The notes under the pieces: model-generated
The model's input: the letters and a program-made list of their open reading frames with translations, nothing else
The model's database searches: none
What the model was told of the DNA's origin: nothing
In this document: positions 1 to 5,795 of the stretch, in pieces
How positions within the stretch are numbered: the stretch's first letter is position 1
Layout of the letters: every line of letters begins with the position of its first letter
Made by a program: the position numbers and the translations under genes
Origin: Treponema sp.
Lineage (GTDB): Bacteria > Spirochaetota > Spirochaetia > Treponematales > Breznakiellaceae
NCBI GenBank assembly: GCA_031255615.1
Contig: JAIRSD010000133.1
Location: forward strand, 1-6,354
DNA: 6,354 bases
Reading direction: 5' to 3'

Positions 1-563
1 TCCCGCGCCGATTCCCAGCCCCCTATCAGGGACGCGGTGTACAGCGAATTCGCCGTATCGATAAAATCCCGGTGGGGGCCGTCGAAAAAAGCCAGCCCCG
101 TCGAGTAGGTCCGCTGCCAGTCCAGTATCTGCCGGGACGGACCCTCGAAGTCCAGCGGATTCGGCTTCCGCGGCTCCTTCCGGTCCGGGGCCTTCGCTCC
201 GGCGGACCGCTCCGGAACCGGGAATTCCCTGGGGGCCGGGGATTCGGCCCCAGCCGTCTTCTCCGGACCTGGGGATTCCGCCGGAGCCCCTTCTTCCGTC
301 TCTTCCCGGTCCACGATGAAGCCGTCTTCACGGTACCTTATCCGAAACCGTATTCCCCGGCCTCGAAGGACCGCCTCCGCCTCGACCCCGAAGCAGCCGG
401 CCATCCGGCCCAGCAGCTCCACCGGCATCTCCCTATCCCCCCGTTCATAGCGGCTGTACAGATCCTCCGGCAGCCCGAGTTTTTCGCGGGCCTCCGCCTC
501 GCTCAGCCCCGCCCGGTCCCGCAGTTCCGGAATGATCCCCTCCAGCCCCCTTCCCTCCTTCAT
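1..563 (-). CDS. XRE-family HTH / bacteriohemerythrin fusion regulator, 3' end beyond window
   Basis: The minus strand reads open from an ATG at 563 to the window edge, giving 187 codons with no stop; the C-terminus is missing. Residues about 8-66 match the XRE helix-turn-helix pattern: PELRDRAGLSEAEAREKLGL, then the hallmark SRYERGDRE, then VELLGRMAGCFGVEAEAVL. Residues 70-86 are basic (RGIRFRIRYRED). Residues about 87-140 are a low-complexity Pro/Glu/Ala/Arg linker. Residues from about 145 match the start of a bacteriohemerythrin: W149, then STGLAFFDGPH with D161 and H164 in the position of the first iron-ligand histidine, then a helix ending in a GG turn. The remaining ligands lie off the left edge. 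From family knowledge, hemerythrin binds O2 at a di-iron site, so the inferred role is a cytoplasmic O2- or redox-sensing DNA-binding protein. An in-frame ATG at 689 would add 42 Arg/Gly-rich residues. The start at 563 was preferred because it sits just before the HTH, although its ribosome binding site is poor. Confidence 0.85.
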   Translation of the reverse strand, partial: MKEGRGLEGIIPELRDRAGLSEAEAREKLGLPEDLYSRYERGDREMPVELLGRMAGCFGVEAEAVLRGRGIRFRIRYREDGFIVDREETEEGAPAESPGPEKTAGAESPAPREFPVPERSAGAKAPDRKEPRKPNPLDFEGPSRQILDWQRTYSTGLAFFDGPHRDFIDTANSLYTASLIGGWESAR

Positions 564-859
564 CGCCGCCGGTCCGCCGGCAGCCTGCGCCCCGCCGTCC
601 GGGGAAAAGAGAAGAAAAGTCCGGCGGCAGCGCCCCGTTCCCCGGACCGGCGTTCCGGAAAACGCCCGGCATCCGGCGCGCACATCCATGGGGAGAAGGG
701 ATCTTTTAGGCGGATTCGTAAGATCCGCGGCGCCATAAACCGGTACATACCACCTTCAGGAATTTCAAATTTAACGTAACGATGGACAATATATACCCTT
801 TCGACCAGGATTTCCATCTTTTTTTCGAATGAAACTATAAATCGCGTAAAATCGGCCAA
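564..859 (-). other. Leader/intergenic region upstream of the XRE-hemerythrin gene
   Basis: This gap has no firmly supported gene. Positions about 740-860 are clearly more AT-rich than their surroundings, as expected for a promoter region. A TATAGT hexamer on the minus strand (834-839) resembles a -10 box but has no convincing -35 element at 16-18 bases. A minus-strand open frame from an ATG at 817 to a TGA at 560-562 (85 codons) begins plausibly (MEILVERVYIVHRYVKFEIP) and overlaps the regulator's start as ATGA. It has no Shine-Dalgarno sequence and ends in Arg/Gly-rich residues typical of spurious translation, so it is not annotated as a gene. Confidence 0.4.
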
Positions 860-903
860 CTCCGCGGCTGGTTCAGCCCCGCCGCCGCTTCCTTCCAGGT
901 GTT

Positions 904-939
904 GAAGCAAAAAAGTTGGACGGGTAGGGGTTTTGCTTC
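904..939. repeat. Inverted repeat, 9-bp stem
   Basis: GAAGCAAAA (904-912) pairs perfectly with TTTTGCTTC (931-939) across an 18-base loop. On the minus strand a run of six T lies just inside the stem rather than after it, so it is a poor terminator. Confidence 0.6.
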
Positions 940-944
940 GGCCT

Positions 945-982
945 CCCCGGGGGGCGGGCCGGCCCGGGGCCGCCCCCCGGGG
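945..982. repeat. Perfect 13-bp all-GC inverted repeat
   Basis: CCCCGGGGGGCGG (945-957) is the exact reverse complement of CCGCCCCCCGGGG (970-982), with a 12-base G/C-only loop that itself contains GGCCGGCC. This is one of the most stable stems in the window. Confidence 0.75.
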
Positions 983-1084
983 GGCCGCGTTTTGCCGGGA
1001 GGGGGGGGATTCCGCCTGTTTTACAAGGGAAACGCCCCGCCGCCGCAGCCGAAAAGCGCGGGGAACGGCGAGGGGGAAAGCCAG

Positions 1085-1102
1085 GCCGGCGGGGATGCCG
1101 GC
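1085..1102. repeat. Inverted repeat, 6-bp GC stem
   Basis: GCCGGC at 1085-1090 and again at 1097-1102 form a 6-bp stem around the loop GGGGAT. GCCGGC is itself palindromic, so this may be a direct repeat as much as a hairpin. Confidence 0.4.
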
Positions 1103-1114
1103 TGTGTCTGTTCC

Positions 1115-1141
1115 TTGGGGTTTTGCAAGGCAAAACCCCAA
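1115..1141. repeat. Perfect 12-bp hairpin, 3-base loop
   Basis: TTGGGGTTTTGC (1115-1126) and GCAAAACCCCAA (1130-1141) pair perfectly around the loop AAG. It abuts the next hairpin with no spacer. Confidence 0.8.
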
Positions 1142-1172
1142 GCCCAAAAATGGCAGGATGCCATTTTTGGGC
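1142..1172. repeat. Perfect 14-bp hairpin, 3-base loop
   Basis: GCCCAAAAATGGCA (1142-1155) and TGCCATTTTTGGGC (1159-1172) pair perfectly around the loop GGA. There is no T-run after the stem on either strand, so it is not a canonical intrinsic terminator. Confidence 0.8.
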
Positions 1173-1203
1173 AGCGCAAGGGATAGGAGGGGTGCGGAGC
1201 AGA

Positions 1204-1245
1204 CCCGGCGCGGAGCGCCGGGGCCGGAGGCGAAGCCGCAGCCCC
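1204..1245. repeat. Two overlapping GC hairpins with GGA and GAA loops
   Basis: CCCGGCGC (1204-1211) pairs with GCGCCGGG (1215-1222) around the loop GGA. GGGGC (1220-1224) pairs with GCCCC (1241-1245), with an internal GGC-GAA-GCC stem at 1229-1237. The two stems share bases 1220-1222, so they are partly alternative structures. Confidence 0.6.
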
Positions 1246-1256
1246 GGATAGCCCGG

Positions 1257-1286
1257 TCCCCGCCGGACCGTCAGGGACGGCGGGGA
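1257..1286 (-). repeat. 9-bp GC hairpin just after the lipoprotein gene
   Basis: TCCCCGCCG (1257-1265) pairs with CGGCGGGGA (1278-1286); the loop contains an alternative short CCGTC/GACGG stem. It lies 57 bases beyond the lipoprotein stop codon on the same strand, so it could protect or end that mRNA, but no T-tract follows. Confidence 0.55.
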
Positions 1287-1342
1287 TGCGCCCGGCATGC
1301 ACTCGATACGCGGCCCGTGCTAAAGGGAGAACCGCGGCTGTT

Positions 1343-4300
1343 TTAGCTTTGGGGGACCGGCGCCCAGTTGGTTCCCACGGTGTGGTCCGAGGCGCAGTTT
1401 ACATGCCGCCGGGCGTATTTTCTCAGGTCGATGAGGCGCCAGTGGGTGTCGTTGCCGCCGCCCCGGGCATAGCCGGAGAGGTAGTTGTCATTGTACCTGG
1501 TCCAGTATATTCCCGGAGGTACGGCGAAGGGACCGGCCTGGTTTGTGTAACTGTTCAATAGTCCGCCCCACTCGAAGACCAGGGTCTCTTTGGGTGCGTA
1601 GGGTCCCTGCGAGGCGTTGATCCAGGGGCCCGGCCATTTGTTGTACCATCGCGTATCGGGGCCCGGCGAGGCGCTGGTCCAGGGGGCGTTGTAGATTTGG
1701 TTGAATTCGGCGTCGGACAGGTGGTCTCGCGGTCTGACGGCCATTTCAAAATACACCATGGCGAAGGCGTTGTCATGTTCGGACATGGTTATATTGAAGG
1801 TAACGTAGCCGTTGGGGGTGTCTTTCTCGTTGCCGTGGTTATTAAAGTGGTACTGCCGTTCCTGGCCCGCGACGATGAGCACCTCCCCGCAGTCGTAGCT
1901 GATCAGTTTCTCGCTCAATGTGAGGTTGTCGATAGCAATGCTGTTCTGGTAGTTCGGCCATGGATAGGAACCGGCGACTACGATCAGCTTATAAAAACCG
2001 GGCGCGACGACCGGTATGTTTTTGTTTTGGCCGCGGCCTATCGGACTGTAGGGGGTCGTTCCGTCGAAGGAATAATCCGGATTCGCGCCGTAGTAGTGGT
2101 TTCCCGTGGTCTGATCGATTTGCGCTTTATAAAGATGGTACTTGAAGATCTTTGTGTCCAAATAAGCGGCGGCTCCGACGTTCATGGGGTATGCGTTAAA
2201 GACCCGGATCCCCCCTTCCTGCGTATTGGGATTGGCCACGTTTGATTTATCCGTAATGGTCTCATCGGTGATGGTAACCGCGACAATCCGTTTGCTGCTG
2301 TTGTCAAGGGTGATGATGAACTCCGCCGTAAAGGATTCCATCTTGAATTGCGCCACGTAGGATTGGAAGGGAACCCTGAGGGAGTCGGTTTCTCCGGATA
2401 CCAGGGTGAACGATTCGCGGCGGGCGGTCATCCTGGAGTCGTAAAAGACGGCGGATTGAACGGCCTCGGAAGACTTATTCGTAACCCTTACCATGCCGTA
2501 GCCGTCGGGCAGGTCGGTAATATCCATACCGTCGGTGAAGGTTACGGAAAAGATCTGCCCCGCTTTTATGTTTACCGGAATCGCCCCGGACCACTGCTGT
2601 TTTACCCCGTTGTAGAACCTGGCCGTAGCCGCCCCTACCGGAAGTATGGCGTCGTTGGCGGTTTCCGCTCCGGGGACTAACTGGATGTTTCCCGGAAAAT
2701 TCATCTCCGTGTCCGCCCCGTTGTACTGGTAAGAGAGTTTGGTCAGGATCGTGGCGGAGGAGCCGTTTTTGATGTGGAGGTATCCTTCGTTGCTGCCGAC
2801 GGGGATCGTATTGGCGTCTGTAAGGGGCGGCAGATCCGGCCAAACCGGAGGCCAACTGGAGCTTATCGAGTAGTCCCCGGTATTGTTCTGGTAAAAATAG
2901 AGGACGTAAATGGAACCGGCGGTAAGGGTGAAGGAATTCGCGCCGCTCCCGGCGGGAATCCTCCCCGATCCCCGGTTGTCGGCATAGTATTCCAGATAGT
3001 GGCTCCAACCCCCGGCCCCCAGAAGTATCGACATCTGGTTCGACCGTGAAACGCCGGATATTGAATAATTTTTTGCCGGCGCCGCCGAGGAAAAATTGAC
3101 GGCGTTTATATCGGCGGTTTTCGACAGATTCTTCATCACCACCAGTCCGAGGCTGCCTTTATTGGCATCGGTCAGGGCGCCGGGAGAATCTCCTTCGTTT
3201 CCGCCATCACCGCCGGAATTTGGGCTGTTCCCGTCATACTGGTAGACCGGCGGCGCGTTGATGCCGCCTTCAACGCGGTAGTCGGCGTCTATTTCCCAGG
3301 AATTGTCCCCGTCGTCAAAAAAGGAGAAGTACACGGATGTTCTGATATTCGTAAGACCCACGGGTTTGACGTTCAGATCGTCCAGGGTCTTGCTGCCTGT
3401 CTGACTGCCCCAGGAATAGTCGATGACCACATCCCACACGCCCTTTTCCAGGATTATGGACCGGTTGTTCTGGATGCCGACGGATCCCATTTCCCATTTC
3501 CGGGATTTGTCCAGGTCGTGGGTAAGGGTAATCCTGGTAATCCTGACCCGGGAACTTAAATTTTGAACCGTCAGTACGCCGTAATTATTCCGATGCATAT
3601 CCCACGAAGGGCCGCTGGTATTAATATTCTCGTTCTCGTTGGTGATCTGTCCTTCGCTGCTCATGTCCACGCCGCCGGTGTTTCCGTTGTCAAGGTAATC
3701 GTTGGCGTCGGGTTGGGGAATCCAGCGCGTGTTGTCGGATTCATCGGTCAGGTGGTATGCGCCGTCCGGGGGCGCCGCCTTATAGAAGTAGAGGTGGTTG
3801 ATATAATTCGAAACTCCGGCCTTTACAATGGAAGTGTCGATTACGGCGCCGGAATCGTCGGGGCGGGCGGGATCTATCCAAACGGCCCGGACCCTCCAGA
3901 CTCCCGGATGGAGGATGATGGATTTCCGGTTCCCCTTGTCCGGTCCGGGATTCATTTCCCAGTGCATGTCAAATGTATTGCCGGCGGCGTTGTCGTTCTC
4001 GTAGTGGTCGAATACCAGCTTAAGGAGGGGCATGGTTTTACTTAGGTTATGAACGATAAGGATGCCGTAGTTCTCCCGCATGGTGGGGGGCAGTTTGATC
4101 CGGGGATCATTATCGGCGGACACATCCCCTTCCCGGGGGTTGTTCACAGCGTCGCCGTCCTTGTTGTCATCCAGGTTCTCGTTGTCCTGGTAGTAGTTGT
4201 AGTTGATATCCCCGTAGACATGGCTGGAGTCCATGTTGACGCCCCCCTTGTAGGCCCCGTCTTTTCCCGCATAGAAGTAGACGTATTCCACGCGGCCCCG

Positions 4301-4765
4301 CAGGAGGGCCTTGGTTCCGGCGATGGGGGCCGCGGCATCGTCGAATTTCATGGTAATGTCGTAATGTCCGGGAAGCAGAATCATGGACTTTTCCTGACCG
4401 GCGGACAGGGAGACGTCGGCCTTTATGTCGCTGTGTTCCTGGCCGGTGATGGTATAGGTTACTATCCTGGCCATGGATCCGCCGGTAAGGTTTTTAAAGA
4501 CGATGGCCCCCTTATCGGGATCGGGATGGATGTCCGGCTTGTCGGCGGAGGAGATGTCGCCGGGGTTGGCAGGATCGTTGAGTCCGGGATTAATAACCTC
4601 GCCGGCATCGGATAAAAGATCCGGCACAAAACCAATGGGGTTCAGGCAGGATGAAAAAAAGACGCCCGCGCAAAAAAGAAGGGCGGGCAAGGCCGCGAAG
4701 TTTCCGAAAATTCCCGGACCGGGGGAATACTTGTCCGCCCCGCCGGTGAAATTTCTGGTTTTCAT
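1343..4765 (-). CDS. Large modular surface lipoprotein, unknown function
   Basis: The product is 1140 residues. The start at 4765 was chosen over an ATG 109 codons upstream because GAGGAAA sits 6-8 bases before it and because it begins a signal peptide: basic residues to 12, hydrophobic stretch 19-39, and a permissive lipobox F-S-S-C with Cys40 as the lipidated residue. The mature protein is therefore inferred to be membrane-anchored and exported. It consists of diverged beta-rich modules that begin with G-x-hydrophobic-V-x-N-L-S-like strands at about residues 86 (AIVFKNLTGG), 233 (YGILIVHNLS), 395 (YGVLTVQNLS), 538, 660, 756 and 851. Each continues with an S-I-I-L-x-x-G-V-W-like strand (282, 436, 579) and often a Y-F-Y strand (161, 324, 621). 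Asp/Asn-rich linkers (for example 193-208, 360-382, 484-525) contain DNKDGD-type, possibly Ca-binding sequence. The last 150 residues are Trp/Tyr-rich and differ from the modules. No enzyme motif was seen and the family is not recognised; adhesion or envelope structure is a guess. Confidence 0.9.
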   Translation of the reverse strand: MKTRNFTGGADKYSPGPGIFGNFAALPALLFCAGVFFSSCLNPIGFVPDLLSDAGEVINPGLNDPANPGDISSADKPDIHPDPDKGAIVFKNLTGGSMARIVTYTITGQEHSDIKADVSLSAGQEKSMILLPGHYDITMKFDDAAAPIAGTKALLRGRVEYVYFYAGKDGAYKGGVNMDSSHVYGDINYNYYQDNENLDDNKDGDAVNNPREGDVSADNDPRIKLPPTMRENYGILIVHNLSKTMPLLKLVFDHYENDNAAGNTFDMHWEMNPGPDKGNRKSIILHPGVWRVRAVWIDPARPDDSGAVIDTSIVKAGVSNYINHLYFYKAAPPDGAYHLTDESDNTRWIPQPDANDYLDNGNTGGVDMSSEGQITNENENINTSGPSWDMHRNNYGVLTVQNLSSRVRITRITLTHDLDKSRKWEMGSVGIQNNRSIILEKGVWDVVIDYSWGSQTGSKTLDDLNVKPVGLTNIRTSVYFSFFDDGDNSWEIDADYRVEGGINAPPVYQYDGNSPNSGGDGGNEGDSPGALTDANKGSLGLVVMKNLSKTADINAVNFSSAAPAKNYSISGVSRSNQMSILLGAGGWSHYLEYYADNRGSGRIPAGSGANSFTLTAGSIYVLYFYQNNTGDYSISSSWPPVWPDLPPLTDANTIPVGSNEGYLHIKNGSSATILTKLSYQYNGADTEMNFPGNIQLVPGAETANDAILPVGAATARFYNGVKQQWSGAIPVNIKAGQIFSVTFTDGMDITDLPDGYGMVRVTNKSSEAVQSAVFYDSRMTARRESFTLVSGETDSLRVPFQSYVAQFKMESFTAEFIITLDNSSKRIVAVTITDETITDKSNVANPNTQEGGIRVFNAYPMNVGAAAYLDTKIFKYHLYKAQIDQTTGNHYYGANPDYSFDGTTPYSPIGRGQNKNIPVVAPGFYKLIVVAGSYPWPNYQNSIAIDNLTLSEKLISYDCGEVLIVAGQERQYHFNNHGNEKDTPNGYVTFNITMSEHDNAFAMVYFEMAVRPRDHLSDAEFNQIYNAPWTSASPGPDTRWYNKWPGPWINASQGPYAPKETLVFEWGGLLNSYTNQAGPFAVPPGIYWTRYNDNYLSGYARGGGNDTHWRLIDLRKYARRHVNCASDHTVGTNWAPVPQS

Positions 4766-4770
4766 GTGTG

Positions 4771-4777
4771 TTTCCTC
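4771..4777 (-). promoter_or_regulatory. Ribosome binding site that fixes the lipoprotein start
   Basis: The minus strand reads GAGGAAA followed by ACACAC and then ATG at 4765. This is good Shine-Dalgarno sequence and spacing. The far upstream in-frame ATG at 5092 has none. Confidence 0.75.
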
Positions 4778-4800
4778 ACTGTTTTTGAATGTTTCCGTTT

Positions 4801-4817
4801 GCGGCCTCCCGGGCCGC
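4801..4817 (-). promoter_or_regulatory. GC dyad in the lipoprotein leader
   Basis: GCGGCC (4801-4806) pairs with GGCCGC (4812-4817) around a five-base loop, 35 bases before the lipoprotein start codon. It could fold in the mRNA leader close to the ribosome binding site. Function unknown. Confidence 0.4.
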
Positions 4818-4852
4818 GTCAATACAAACCTTTCCGGCCGCATAATGGACCT

Positions 4853-4879
4853 GTTCAACGACTTGCCTGGTTGTTGAAC
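4853..4879 (-). promoter_or_regulatory. Dyad GTTCAAC-N13-GTTGAAC in lipoprotein leader
   Basis: GTTCAACGAC (4853-4862) pairs with GTTGTTGAAC (4870-4879) over ten positions with one G-T wobble and a seven-base loop. It could be an operator for a dimeric repressor or an RNA hairpin in the leader. It lies directly downstream (minus sense) of the terminator-like hairpin at 4890-4924, so an RNA role in the same leader is plausible but not shown. Confidence 0.45.
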
Positions 4880-4889
4880 GGATCTTATA

Positions 4890-4924
4890 AAAGGCGCGGA
4901 TTCCCCGGGGGAACCCGCGCCTTT
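4890..4924 (-). terminator. Strong terminator-like hairpin inside the lipoprotein leader (possible attenuator)
   Basis: AAAGGCGCGG (4890-4899) pairs with CCGCGCCTTT (4915-4924). After an A/C mismatch the stem continues with TTCC/GGAA (4901-4904 with 4910-4913) around a five-base loop. On the minus strand the stem is followed by TTTTATAA, a fair U-tract. On the plus strand it is followed by TTTCTTCTTTATT, so it may work in both directions. It lies 125 bases before the lipoprotein start and downstream of the best promoter candidate. It could therefore end transcription early unless overridden; alternatively it simply blocks read-through from the repeat array. Confidence 0.6.
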
Positions 4925-4954
4925 CTTCTTTATTAACCGGCCGTTGTCCGAAGG

Positions 4955-4983
4955 TTGAATTTCTCGAACGGTTTTAATATATG
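4955..4983 (+). promoter_or_regulatory. Weak candidate plus-strand promoter
   Basis: TTGAAT (4955-4960), a 17-base spacer and TATATG (4978-4983) each match the sigma-70 consensus at four of six positions. Transcription would begin near 4990 and run toward the terminator-like hairpin at 5072-5109, antisense to the lipoprotein leader. Confidence 0.3.
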
Positions 4984-4999
4984 ATAAATGCTTTTTTTG

Positions 5000-5020
5000 T
5001 TCTATCCCCCCAAGATAGAA
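5000..5020. promoter_or_regulatory. Perfect 7-bp inverted repeat in lipoprotein leader
   Basis: TTCTATC (5000-5006) and GATAGAA (5014-5020) are exact reverse complements around CCCCCAA. It sits between the candidate minus-strand promoter and the attenuator-like hairpin, so it could be a protein-binding dyad or an RNA stem in the leader. Confidence 0.4.
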
Positions 5021-5064
5021 ATTCCGTAGTATTTCTGTGGTGTATATTTTTATCTGTATATAAC

Positions 5065-5092
5065 AGAATACAAAAAGCAGTATCACTGTCAA
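5065..5092 (-). promoter_or_regulatory. Candidate sigma-70 promoter for the lipoprotein gene
   Basis: On the minus strand a perfect -35 box TTGACA (5087-5092) is followed after 16 bases by TATTCT (5065-5070), four of six matches to the -10 consensus. Transcription would start near 5058 and give a leader of roughly 290 bases before the ATG at 4765. A short dyad TCTGT/ACAGA (5053-5067) overlaps the -10 box and start site and might be an operator. Confidence 0.5.
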
Positions 5093-5109
5093 TAGTATTG
5101 CTGCTTTTT
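5072..5109 (+). terminator. Intrinsic-terminator-like hairpin with T-run
   Basis: AAAAAGCAG (5072-5080) pairs with CTGCTTTTT (5101-5109), followed by another T. The loop is about 20 bases with a small ACT/AGT stem inside. The A/T-rich outer stem works on either strand. On the plus strand it could end a short RNA from the promoter at 4955-4983; on the minus strand it could stop read-through from the repeat array. It also encloses the TTGACA box, so it may have more than one role or be partly fortuitous. Confidence 0.4.
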
Positions 5110-5157
5110 TCGTGTTTAACGGGCTGCTGTGCGGGATCTGAATTTTTTTTGGGGGTA

Positions 5158-5330
5158 GTGATGCTTTTGACTGGGGGGCCCGCCGGTGGGGGCGCGGTGT
5201 CTGTCCACCGAAATCGAGGGGGGGCCTTCCTGGGCGGCGGGGCGTACCTTCTCTGCGCTGACGGCGGGGCGGGGAACGGGGCGGCTGGTCGAATCCGGGG
5301 TTTGCCGCTGGAGGCTGACGTTTCGGGGCA
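5158..5330 (+). repeat. Array unit 1 (173 bp)
   Basis: Slot type A (CCACCGAAATCG). It has a CGGTGG/CCACCG stem (5184-5189 with 5205-5210) and the conserved stem GCGGC/GCCGC (5281-5285 with 5304-5308). It lacks the CTTGGGGAC portion of the G-run cluster, which explains most of its shorter length. Confidence 0.85.
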
Positions 5331-5514
5331 GTGATGCTTTTGACCGGGGACCCGCCGGTGGGATGCAGTACACGTCCACCGAAATCGGGGGGGCTTGGGG
5401 ACGGGGGCCTTTCCTACGCGGCAGGCCGTACCTTCTTTACGCCGAGGGCGGGGTGGGTATGGGGCAGATGGTCGAATGCGGGGTTCGCCGCTGGATGCTG
5501 ATTTTTCGGGGACA
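5331..5514 (+). repeat. Array unit 2 (184 bp)
   Basis: Slot type A, with the CGGTGG/CCACCG stem at 5356-5361 and 5376-5381. The conserved 18-base-loop stem is degraded here (GCAGA opposite GCCGC at 5464-5468 and 5487-5491). The G-run cluster at 5387-5407 has enough runs for a quadruplex. Confidence 0.85.
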
Positions 5515-5795
5515 GTGATGCTTTTGGCCGAGGTCCCGCCGGTGGGGCGCGGTGCCTGTCCACTATATGCGGGGGCTTGGGGGCAACCGTTCGGATCCTA
5601 TCCTGATATTGCCGCACCTCATGCTGGGGAACAGCACCGGCAGGGCGCAGCACTTGTCCGCTAAATGCGAGGGGCTGGGGACAGGGGCCTTTCCTGTACG
5701 GCGGGCCTTACCTTCTCCACACTGGCAGCGGGGCGGGGTATGGGGTGACTGTTCGAATACGGGGTTTGCCGCTGGAAGATGATGTTTCGGGGACA
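5515..5795 (+). repeat. Array unit 3 (281 bp) with internal partial duplication
   Basis: About 97 bases longer than its neighbours. The front part of the unit, through GTCCACTATATGCGGGGG, is followed by about 50 bases of unrelated sequence (about 5584-5635). A second, diverged copy of the front part then follows (CACCGGCAGGGCGCAG through GTCCGCTAAATGCGAGG) before the unit continues. The conserved stem is GTGAC/GCCGC (5745-5749 with 5768-5772): four pairs including one wobble, plus one mismatch. Confidence 0.8.

Larger units (their letters stand above)
904..1286. repeat. Intergenic hairpin island (at least seven inverted repeats)
   Basis: Nearly the whole gap between the lipoprotein stop and the regulator's leader consists of inverted repeats: 904-939, 945-982, 1085-1102, 1115-1141, 1142-1172, 1204-1222, 1220-1245 and 1257-1286. 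Stems range from 5 to 14 bp, and several are perfect with loops of only three bases (AAG or GGA on the plus strand). The motif GGGGTTTTGC appears at 927-936 and again at 1117-1126. None of the stems has a proper T-tract, so this is not simply a row of intrinsic terminators, although the island may still end or stabilise the lipoprotein mRNA. Open frames through it are Pro/Arg/Gly-rich and unconvincing. It may be a REP/BIME-like or MITE-like element cluster; the family is not recognised. Confidence 0.7.

Noticed and set aside
72..779. 235-codon plus-strand open frame over the regulator gene
   Set aside because: It is Pro/Arg-rich and opposite a minus-strand frame with clear HTH and hemerythrin motifs, so it is a shadow.
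834..839. TATAGT as the -10 box of the regulator promoter
   Set aside because: It is a good hexamer but has no matching -35 box at 16-18 bases and no extended -10 TG, so it is only mentioned within the leader description.
873..1346. Open frames of 90-195 codons on both strands through the hairpin island
   Set aside because: Their Pro/Gly/Arg-rich composition follows from GC-rich palindromes; there is no ribosome binding site or recognisable domain.
1697..4877. Several open frames of 100-190 codons on the plus strand inside the lipoprotein gene
   Set aside because: They are Val/Gly-rich antisense shadows of a GC-rich coding sequence, with no start signals or domains.
4766..5092. N-terminal extension of the lipoprotein frame to an ATG at 5092 (1249 residues)
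   Set aside because: The extra 109 residues would place the signal peptide internally, have no ribosome binding site, and cover the predicted promoter and terminator-like hairpin. The start at 4765 has a good Shine-Dalgarno sequence.
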